Assembly (NCBI GenBank): GCA_945901835.1
Contig: CAMDMH010000300.1
Coordinates: forward strand, 1 to 5,185
DNA: 5,185 bases
From: Devosia equisanguinis
Lineage (GTDB): Bacteria; Pseudomonadota; Alphaproteobacteria; Rhizobiales; Hyphomicrobiaceae
Reading direction: 5' to 3'
This document shows, piece by piece, positions 1-5,185 of this stretch. Below the pieces are notes generated by a model that was given only the letters and a program-made list of their open reading frames with translations, did not search any database and was not told the DNA's origin. The first letter of the stretch is position 1. The number at the start of each line of letters is the position of its first letter. A program made the translations under genes and the position numbers.

Positions 1-1
1 C

Positions 2-787
2 GATAACCCGGCACTCCTCGAAGCCGTCACACTCTTCTCGCCCGATCGAGCGGCCGAACTACTGCAGAAGATCGTTGCCGCGAACGCCGTGAATACACTC
101 GGCTCCTGCGGCGCGCTGCTCGCCAGCGCATTGAAAGGTGCGTTCGCGAAGCCGCCGATGCAGTTGCAAGGCGCTGCGAAAACGCTTCTCGATCTGCTTC
201 CTGGCGATCCGGCGTCAGCACCACAGGACCAATGGGGCCGGCCGCGAGTGGCTAAGCCTGATGCGGCCTTCATCGCTGACCTTGTCGATGTCGTTGATCG
301 CATCGATGACGGCCTCGCCAGGCAAGCCGCGGCCCACGTCCTCGCGTGGCCGCGTCACTTCGATCTCGACCGCATCCTCGTCCCCGCGGCCAAACGATTG
401 ATCCAAGCCAAGCGCCGGAGGGGAGCGGCATTCGACGCTGTGTACACGGCAGTGGTCGTGCACCTCGAGACGCGCATCGGGGAACCGTTGGAAGCCCCAC
501 GAGATTGGACCCGCCCAAGCGCCATTGGCTGTCGCTGCCAACAATGCGCCGAGCTATCTGCTTTTCTGGCGAACAGTACCCGCGAGAGCTGGACGTTGAG
601 AGCGGCCCAGCAGGTCCGCACCCACGTCGAGAATGAGATCCGCCGCGCCGGCGCCGATGTCGATACACAGACGCTGCGCCGCGGGTCGCCGCACAGCCTG
701 ATCACGGCCAAGAACCAGGCGAGCTACAAGCGGCGCGTCGCGCAACGCCAAAAGGATCTGGCCGACCTCGCGGCACTCCGCCGGTAA
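2..787 (+). CDS. C-terminal part of a protein with a CxCxxC tail, resembling large 2OG-Fe(II) oxygenase-annotated proteins (5' end outside window)
   Basis: The frame is open from the first complete codon at base 2 to the TAA at 785-787, so the GTG at 89 is internal and the visible 261 residues are the end of a longer protein. The first 150 or so visible residues are mostly helical-looking and alanine/leucine-rich, with no membrane segment or signal. A GCRCQQC motif (Cys at visible residues 177, 179 and 182) is followed by ELSAFL, a Trp-containing segment, RTHVE, RRGSPHSLITAK, and a basic Lys/Arg-rich C-terminus. From memory, this order (CxCxxC, then H, then GSP-x-x-L-x-x-TK) matches the C-terminal region of large fungal and bacterial proteins annotated as 2OG-Fe(II) oxygenases. 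The oxygenase domain itself would lie upstream and is not visible, so function is not demonstrated. The three cysteines could bind metal (inference). It converges on the tRNA gene and is unrelated to the transporter operon. Confidence 0.8.
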   Translation, partial: DNPALLEAVTLFSPDRAAELLQKIVAANAVNTLGSCGALLASALKGAFAKPPMQLQGAAKTLLDLLPGDPASAPQDQWGRPRVAKPDAAFIADLVDVVDRIDDGLARQAAAHVLAWPRHFDLDRILVPAAKRLIQAKRRRGAAFDAVYTAVVVHLETRIGEPLEAPRDWTRPSAIGCRCQQCAELSAFLANSTRESWTLRAAQQVRTHVENEIRRAGADVDTQTLRRGSPHSLITAKNQASYKRRVAQRQKDLADLAALRR

Positions 788-828
788 TCGCACTCTTTGG
801 TCGCAGACGTCGCAGTTGCAGCTGTCGG

Positions 829-912
829 TTGGTTGCGGGCTAGGTGCACCCTAATTTGAACCAACACCATAAGGCATTGATTTTACTGCGCTGACGTCGA
901 CAGCCTTGCTGG
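829..912 (-). pseudogene. Decayed tRNA-fMet copy (tRNA relic)
   Basis: Two exact blocks of the intact tRNA recur here in the same order and orientation. TTGGTTGCGGG at 829-839 equals 956-966 (the acceptor 3' strand, CCA and flank). ATTTGAACCAAC at 854-865 equals 973-984 (the T arm). They are separated by 14 nt instead of 6, and the extra bases form a GGTGCACC palindrome (843-850). Weaker similarity goes on through ACC..AGG (866-874) and CTGACG (891-896, matching 1003-1008), so the relic may span most of the tRNA. The T stem and acceptor cannot fold properly, so it should not be a working tRNA. It is either a decayed tandem duplicate or the remains of an att-type repeat left by an element that used the tRNA 3' end; the sequence does not decide. 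Confidence 0.5.
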
Positions 913-956
913 CCTAGACGAAAGATCTTTGAAATATATGAGGAATTTTCAAGAGT

Positions 957-1033
<77 letters not shown>

Positions 1034-1448
1034 TCACCATAGGGATCGGACATGCGGCGCGAGGGCCGACACTACATCCGATCATCATGACATCCGACAA
1101 TGAAGCGAACAATGGGGTACTAGAGGCCGCCGCAGTTCGCTTCAGGGCTCGCCAGGCAGCGGCGAGTAGGGGACTTATAGCATATCCTTTCTCGAAGTGA
1201 ACCCTTGATGTGCACGTTTGGCGACTTGTTTTTCAGGCGCCTTCCCAACCACCTCCCGAACCGTCTGATCCGGCCATGATCGCACACGATCTTTCCGTCG
1301 TACCCTTATGTTATTAAATGTATATTTATCCCCTCCCCCCACTTGGCGATGCAGCTGGATTTCAGCGCCACAGGACGCGGCCTTACCGTCGCATTGCATC
1401 GCGCATGGATTGCATCAACAATAATACAAGCGGTGCTCGGCACTCTGA
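1034..1448. other. Gene-free region between the tRNA and the transposase relic
   Basis: No reading frame here looks like a real protein: the open stretches are short and have no recognisable motif, and one of them runs through the tRNA. The part around 1308-1332 is AT-rich (TTATTAAATGTATATTTA), in contrast to the GC-rich flanks. Short direct repeats are present: ACATCCGA at 1074-1081 and 1090-1097, and ATTGCATC at 1393-1400 and 1409-1416, each pair offset by 16 bases. The right-hand part presumably holds the degraded end of the insertion sequence whose transposase relic follows, but I could not identify a terminal inverted repeat. Confidence 0.5.
1071..1100 (-). promoter_or_regulatory. Candidate promoter for tRNA-fMet
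   Basis: Read on the minus strand, TTGTCG (1100-1095) and TGTAGT (1076-1071) are spaced by 18 bases and each matches four of six sigma-70 consensus positions. Transcription would start near 1064, giving a leader of about 30 nt before the tRNA. A 7-bp inverted repeat (GATCGGA 1044-1050, TCCGATC 1077-1083) lies across this region. The match is weak; an alternative -10-like TATAAG with TTCACT 16 bases upstream sits near 1176-1200, further away. Confidence 0.25.
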
Positions 1449-1682
1449 ATTGCCCAGATCTCCCGCACCGATTTCGACGCCGATCTGGATTTCGGTGAGG
1501 CGCGACAAGCCGCGCCACATGACGACGTTGCCGGGCGGCGGATCGCTGGCTCTGATGAGGTAGCCACCGAGGCGCCCGAGCTTGTCGAGGTCGTGCGACG
1601 GTGTTCTTCGTCGCCGTCCCTCGCCGACGGGATGACGGGCAAGGTGGTCAAGCACGCGGATCTCGCTCTTGGCCAAAGCCTT
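1449..1682 (-). pseudogene. C-terminal relic of a Tn5/IS4-type transposase
   Basis: The minus frame gives KSEIRVLDHLA, a degenerate Arg-rich linker, then DKLGRLGGYLIRASDPPPGN and VVMWRGLSRLTEIQIG, ending near GDLGN. This RLGGYL...DPPPGN..(I/M)WRG.SRL sequence is the C-terminal dimerisation region characteristic of Tn5-like IS4-family transposases common in rhizobia. Only about 78 codons remain. The catalytic DDE core that should precede it (towards higher coordinates) is absent, replaced after about 1683 by sequence that reads on the opposite strand as an ABC ATPase end. The frame carries on past the expected end to a TAA at 1385-1383, and upstream to an ATG at 1787, but those parts are not transposase-like. 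It is non-functional and most likely a deletion scar left by an IS copy. Confidence 0.7.
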
Positions 1683-1694
1683 CGTTGGCCGCGC

Positions 1695-1859
1695 ATCTAC
1701 CTCGGTAGTCGCGTCATTGTACTGGCATCCACCCCCGGCCGGATCATCGAGACCATCGATTTGAATCCGCCCAGGCCCCGCGATCACCTAACCACGCGAG
1801 AGCATCCTGAACTCCTCTCCCACCGGCACCAACTCTTCGGCCTGTTGCAGGATCACTGA
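1695..1859 (+). pseudogene. C-terminal relic of an ABC transporter ATPase (SsuB/TauB/NrtD-like)
   Basis: The last 54 codons before the TGA at 1857-1859 read IYLGSRVIVLASTPGRI, then IETIDLNPPRPRDHL and a polar tail ending LFGLLQDH. This matches the invariant end of nitrate/sulfonate/taurine-type ATPases, (D/E)EA(I/V)YL.DRV.V(L/M)...PGRI......LPRPR, which follows the H-loop. Everything upstream is missing: Walker A, the Q loop, the signature motif, Walker B and the H-loop histidine. Just before IYL the sequence turns into the antisense transposase relic. The frame can be extended back to an ATG at 1593, but those residues are antisense to the transposase and not ATPase-like. With no nucleotide-binding site it cannot energise transport. 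It sits in the expected place upstream of the two permeases. Confidence 0.7.
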
Positions 1860-2036
1860 CCGATGGGTGCTAAGTGGCGAAACTTCCGGAATACGGTAAC
1901 CGGCAAGCCGAAGGCAAAGTCTCGGCAATGGCCGCAGCCATCCGAGCGCGGTAATCAAAACCGCGATCGAAATGCAGCAGATCTTGCGCGACGAACACCG
2001 ATTGACGCCGCCTCAACGACAAACGAGATCCGCGCG
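1860..2036 (+). other. Unexplained spacer between ATPase relic and first permease
   Basis: This stretch is in frame with the first permease and has no stop. An ATG at 1863, three bases after the ATPase stop, has an AGGA (1849-1852) ten bases upstream, so the permease might be translated from here with a 58-residue basic, hydrophilic extension. Against that, such permeases usually have a short N-terminus, the third codon positions here are only about 57 % GC, and the peptide has no motif. On the minus strand a frame of about 58 codons is open from 2046 to a TAG at 1872-1870, ending RLPYSGSFAT; I do not recognise it. I favour relic or inserted sequence. Confidence 0.35.
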
Positions 2037-2811
2037 ATGAGTGCGCTCATGGAGCGGCCGATCTTTGCGCGCTGCACCGTGATACCACTTTCTCGGTTCG
2101 TGATCTGGGAGGCAGCAAGCCTTTTGTCGCGCAGCAAGTTCGACTACCACTCGAGTCAGTCGGCCATTCTGTGCGCAAGCTGGCTTGTCTTCGCCGATGG
2201 CTCGGTGCTCCTGTCGACGTGGCAGACGTTCGAGGCTGCCGCTGCCGGTCTTCTTCTTGCGATCGCGCTGGGTGTGATGGCCGGAGCCGTGATCGGCCTG
2301 TCGCCATTAGCCGAGGTTGCGGCACTCCCGACAATCGAGGGCCATCGCGTGATCCCCTCGGTCGCCTACATTCCGATGGCGTTGTTGCTGTTCGGCTACG
2401 GGCTGCTCATGGAAGGCAGCGCCGTCTTCTACGCCTGCGTGTGGCCCGTGCTGGTCGCGACAATCGACGCTGTCCGCGGTGTCGAGCCTCGCTTGATCGA
2501 GGTCGGGCGCTCCATGCAGTTCAGCTTTGCTGAAAGCATCTGGAAGATCGTCCTTCCCGCGGCGCTGCCGCGCATCATGGTAGGCACCAAGATCGCGGTG
2601 GGCTTTGCGCTGGTCGTGGCGGTCACGGTCGAGATCGTGGTGAACCCGCGCGGGCTCGGATACGCGCTCGTCGTGGCACAACAGCAGCTGGACGTCGATC
2701 TCATGAATGCCCAGCTACAATGGTTGGGGCTCCGTGGCGTCGCGATGAACGCGGTGATCGAGCGCCCCGGGGGCGCTCGCTCCCGGAAACGTCACAGCGA
2801 GGCCGGCATGA
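2037..2811 (+). CDS. ABC transporter permease 1 (TauC/SsuC-like, binding-protein-dependent transport inner membrane component)
   Basis: This is the inner-membrane permease subunit of a nitrate/sulfonate/taurine-type importer. From the ATG at 2037 there is a first hydrophobic stretch (about residues 12-30), then LLSTWQTF and a membrane block (residues 66-88). PTIEGHRVIPSVAYIPMALLLFG follows (98-120), the signature of this permease group. Further membrane segments lie at about 127-145 and 182-202, and the EAA loop, which docks on the ATPase, is at about 155-178 (EVGRSMQF...IVLPAALP). NPRGLGYALVVAQQ (203-216) and a last segment near 228-241 complete the fold. The start at 2037 gives a normal length; the ATG at 1863 is the alternative. 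The frame has no stop of its own and continues into the second permease to 3293. Skipping one base in the G run at 2769-2773 gives a TGA at 2809-2811, a 257-residue product, and an ATGA overlap with the next gene, probably the ancestral arrangement. Confidence 0.75.
2799..2802 (+). promoter_or_regulatory. Ribosome binding site for permease 2
   Basis: GAGG lies five bases before the ATG at 2808. It supports independent initiation of the second permease although the upstream frame reads straight through. The ATG overlaps a TGA of the +1 frame (ATGA, 2808-2811). Confidence 0.45.
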
Positions 2812-3568
2812 ACTCGCTGATTTCACGTCCACCGTGGTGGCTTGGTGTCGTCTTCCTGGTCGCACTGCAGGGCTTGTTGCTGGCGGCGAGCGCGGCGCAA
2901 TTCCTTTCGCCGGTCTACTTCCCTACGCCGTCTTCAGCCTTTCGTGTTCTTGGCGAGCGGCTACGCGACGGATCGATCTGGCCGTCACTCGGCAACAGCA
3001 TGATGCGCATGTTCTATGGCTGGGCGTTGGCCTGCCTCTTGGGCATCGCGCCCGGTGGACTGGTCGGCAGCGCGGCGGTCATGCGCGATTATCTTCGGCC
3101 GATTCTCGAGTTCTTCAGGCCGCTGCCGGCATCGGTTATCATACCGATGGCCGTGTTGTTCCTGGGGCTTTCCAACCAGATGTCGATCCTCGTCATCGCA
3201 TTCGTCTCGATCTGGCCGGTCTTACTTGGCAGCGTACAAGGCTTCTCTACGGTCAAGGCCCGACTCATCGAATTTTCGACATGCTGCAGATGACTTGGGC
3301 GGAGCTAGTATTGAGCCTGACCATTCCTTCCGCCTTGCCCGACATCACGACAGGTGCCAGGATCAGCCTCGCGATCGCGCTCATCCTCGCTGTCGTGACC
3401 GAGATGCAGGCATCTCTGCCCGGTCTCGGTAGCGATACATTCCAAGCTCGGCGCGCTTTCCGCAGCCCCGAGCTCTATGCCGGCCTCGGCGTGCTCTTGT
3501 TCCTCCTCAGCCATGCATTGCGGCTCATAGAACGCCGGCTTTTGCGCTGGCGCAATCCGCAGAACTGA
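2808..3568 (+). pseudogene. ABC transporter permease 2 (TauC/SsuC-like), frameshifted
   Basis: This is the second membrane subunit of the same importer. From the ATG at 2808, residues 10-30 form the first membrane helix, followed by SPVYFPTPSSAF (34-45), LGNSMMRM and a membrane block (61-85). RPLPASVIIPMAVLFLGLSNQ (104-124), SIWPVLLGSVQG (134-145) and KARLIE (150-155) follow. After the GAA at 3270-3272 the original frame yields FSTCCR and a TGA at 3291-3293. The real continuation, FDMLQMTWAELVLSLTIPSALP, is in the -1 frame and runs on through VVTEMQASLPGLGS and LIERRLLRW to the TGA at 3566-3568. One base has been lost at 3270-3276, by the TTTT run and exactly in the EAA loop. Repairing it gives about 253 residues, the usual length. 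The stretch does not have the X-XXY-YYZ form of a programmed slippery site. As written the product lacks its last third. It ends 13 bases before hyuA. Confidence 0.8.
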
Positions 3569-3572
3569 AAGG
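3568..3572 (+). promoter_or_regulatory. Ribosome binding site deciding the TTG start of hyuA
   Basis: AAAGG, overlapping the last base of the permease stop, lies nine bases before the TTG at 3582. No ATG or GTG in this frame precedes the conserved GTDVGGTFTD motif, so this site fixes the TTG as the start. The closeness to the permease stop points to co-transcription. Confidence 0.5.
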
Positions 3573-3581
3573 TCGGACGCT

Positions 3582-5185
3582 TTGGGTTACTTTGTTGGAA
3601 CGGATGTCGGCGGTACGTTCACGGACCTGTGGGTCGCGGACGAGAGTGGCGCCACGCGCGTCTTCAAGACTCCGACGACGAAAGACGTGCAAACCGGCGT
3701 GCTCGACGCCGTCGCGCTGGCAGCCGAGGGGTTCGGCCTGACGGTGGAGCAATTCTGCGTCAAGATCGAGCGCTTCGGGCACGGAACGACTGTCGGGCTC
3801 AATGCGCTACTGACAGGCAGTGGTGCCAAAACCGGCATCCTCACGACACGCGGCTTCGCCGACACGCTCGAGATCGGCCGCCTTACGCGACAGTCGACTG
3901 GGCTCAATGAGCACGAGTACACCGACAGCTTCTTGCGAAACCGCTTCCCGCCGCTGGTGCCGCGCAATCTCATTATTGAGATCGACGAACGTATCGACGT
4001 CAACGGACGTGTGATCACGCCGCTCGATGAGACCCAAGCGCGGGCCGCGATCCGCGCCATGGCAAAACGCAGCACCGAGGCGGTTGCGATCTGCACCTTG
4101 TTTGCCACGATCAATCCCATACACGAGCGACGGCTTCGCGAGATCGTGCGCGAGGAGATGCCGAACGCCTACATCAGTGTCAGCCACGAGGTCAGCCCGA
4201 GCGTTGGCGAGTATGCGCGAATGTCGACGACTTCAGCCAATGCTGCGCTCGGGCCGATCGCGGGCGGATACCTCTCGGCACTCGAGGCCAATCTGAAGGC
4301 CGCCGGCCTGCGCGTCCCCGTTCTGATGATGACCTGCGCGGGCGGCGTCTTGCCGACAGAGGCGCTCAATGACCGTCCAGTATTCGCCCTGTTCTCGGGC
4401 CCGGCCGGTTGCGTCAAGGGCGCTCAAGCCATCGGCGCCGCAATAGGTTTGAAGAACATCCTCTCGACGGATATCGGCGGTACGAGCTTCGATGTCGGTG
4501 CCATCGTCGATGGCAAGCCGATCATGCGCGCAGGGCTCTCGATCGGGGGCGCCGACCTTCGCGTACACTCGATCGACGTCGATTCGATCGGTGCCGGTGG
4601 TGGCAGCATCGCCTGGATCGACACCGGCGGTGACTTGCGCGTCGGTCCGAAGAGCGCCGGCGCCAACCCCGGTCCCGCCTGTTATGGCCGCGGCGGCACA
4701 GAGCCGACGGCGACCGACGCCGATCTCGTACTCGGCGTCCTCGATCCGGACAACTTCATCGGCGGGCGCCTCAAGCTCGATGTCGGCGCGGCGCGGCGCG
4801 CAATGGAAACGCGCATCGCCAAGCCGCTGAGTATGTCGATCGAGGAGGCGGCGTGGGGCATACGGACAATCCTCGACAGCCGCATGGCTGATCTCCTACG
4901 CCGCATGACGGTGGAGCGCGGCTACGACCCCAAGACCTTCGCTCTGTTCGCCAATGGCGGCGCTGGCCCATCGCATGCGTGGTCTCTCGCTGCCGACCTC
5001 GGCCTCGAAGGCTTCGTCGTTCCGGCGGCGGCGACGGCGCTGTCGGCGCTCGGCACGGCCGTCTCGGATTTCCAGTTCAACACGGAGCGCGCTGCCTACG
5101 TCCGCGTGCAGGGAGGTCGCAACATCACGGCTGCGGAGACATCGCTGATCGAGAAGGGGCTGGCTGAGGCCGCGGCCGAGGCCAC
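3582..5185 (+). CDS. hyuA: Hydantoinase/oxoprolinase family protein, HyuA type (3' end outside window)
   Basis: This is a cytoplasmic ATP-using enzyme of the HyuA/5-oxoprolinase/acetone carboxylase-beta family (ASKHA fold), which normally works with a HyuB partner to open or carboxylate small substrates. The TTG at 3582 opens 534 codons without a stop to the window edge; family members are about 680-700 residues, so roughly three quarters are present. The N-terminal domain holds the phosphate-binding GTDVGGTFTD (6-15) and FGHGTTVGLNALL (65-77). The Hydantoinase_A domain holds SHEVSPSVGEYAR (201-213), SGPAG (272-276), the second nucleotide motif TDIGGTSFDVG (296-306), DSIGAGGGSIAWID (334-347), VGPKSAGANPGPACYGRGG (354-372) and NGGAGPSHAWSLA (458-470). 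All expected motifs are present and no indel was seen. The substrate cannot be told: hydantoin, 5-oxoproline, a lactam and a ketone are all possible. Its position behind two importer permeases suggests that its substrate was imported by them. A hyuB gene is expected downstream. Confidence 0.93.
   Translation, partial: MGYFVGTDVGGTFTDLWVADESGATRVFKTPTTKDVQTGVLDAVALAAEGFGLTVEQFCVKIERFGHGTTVGLNALLTGSGAKTGILTTRGFADTLEIGRLTRQSTGLNEHEYTDSFLRNRFPPLVPRNLIIEIDERIDVNGRVITPLDETQARAAIRAMAKRSTEAVAICTLFATINPIHERRLREIVREEMPNAYISVSHEVSPSVGEYARMSTTSANAALGPIAGGYLSALEANLKAAGLRVPVLMMTCAGGVLPTEALNDRPVFALFSGPAGCVKGAQAIGAAIGLKNILSTDIGGTSFDVGAIVDGKPIMRAGLSIGGADLRVHSIDVDSIGAGGGSIAWIDTGGDLRVGPKSAGANPGPACYGRGGTEPTATDADLVLGVLDPDNFIGGRLKLDVGAARRAMETRIAKPLSMSIEEAAWGIRTILDSRMADLLRRMTVERGYDPKTFALFANGGAGPSHAWSLAADLGLEGFVVPAAATALSALGTAVSDFQFNTERAAYVRVQGGRNITAAETSLIEKGLAEAAAEA

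Noticed and set aside
929..952. Hairpin TTGAAA...TTTCAA as a tRNA terminator
   Set aside because: The stem is only six mostly A:T pairs with a 12-base loop and no following U run in the tRNA direction. The nearby AAAGATCTTT palindrome (921-930) also lacks terminator form.
1034..1400. A 5S rRNA or rrn operon end upstream of tRNA-fMet
   Set aside because: In alphaproteobacteria this tRNA often follows 5S rRNA, but I found no 5S-like sequence on the minus strand here.
3270..3278. Programmed -1 ribosomal frameshifting in permease 2
   Set aside because: In the zero frame the codons are GAA TTT TCG; slipping back gives poor re-pairing in both sites and no X-XXY-YYZ heptamer is formed, so an indel is the simpler reading.
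2720..3280. The upstream part of the plus-strand frame 2720-3568 as a separate gene
   Set aside because: Up to about 3272 it is an Arg-rich out-of-frame shadow of the permeases; only the part after the frameshift is real protein, belonging to permease 2.
3587..4120. A 177-codon minus-strand open frame opposite hyuA
   Set aside because: It is a Ser/Arg/Val-rich antisense shadow of the well-conserved HyuA coding sequence, as are the other minus-strand frames from 3525 to 4971.

Overview
The window looks like a GC-rich alphaproteobacterial chromosome segment, probably from the rhizobial order (Hyphomicrobiales). The main clue is a complete initiator tRNA, together with GC-rich third codon positions and the nitrate/sulfonate/taurine-type ABC transporter plus hydantoinase/oxoprolinase gene set common in that group. 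The species cannot be fixed from the sequence.

Layout. (1) 2-787 (+): the last 261 codons of a protein whose start lies outside the window. It ends in a CxCxxC-containing tail that resembles the C-terminus of large proteins annotated as 2OG-Fe(II) oxygenases. (2) 788-956: non-coding, holding a decayed repeat of the neighbouring tRNA. (3) 957-1033 (-): an intact tRNA-fMet with encoded CCA. (4) 1034-1448: no gene seen; a weak tRNA promoter candidate lies near its left end. (5) 1449-1859: a junction of two relics, the C-terminal end of a Tn5/IS4-type transposase (-) abutting the last 54 codons of an ABC transporter ATPase (+). (6) 1860-2036: unexplained spacer. (7) 2037-3568 (+): two consecutive TauC/SsuC-type ABC permeases. 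The first has lost its own stop and runs in frame into the second; the second is broken by a one-base frameshift in its EAA loop. (8) 3582 to the window end (+): an intact 5' part (534 codons) of a HyuA-type hydantoinase/5-oxoprolinase family gene with a TTG start.

How it fits together. Regions 5 to 8 read as the remains of one operon, ATPase - permease - permease - hyuA, all on the + strand with short spacings. In the ancestor it probably imported a small nitrogenous or carboxylic compound and opened or carboxylated it in the cytoplasm. Here the ATPase has lost its N-terminal part next to an IS relic and the permeases carry two indels, so the transporter looks dead or dying, or the assembly has homopolymer errors. 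hyuA itself is open throughout.

I found no sign of an undescribed system. The points worth a second look are the tRNA relic, the transposase/ATPase scar, the two indels beside an intact hyuA, and the A29:U41 pair in the initiator tRNA.
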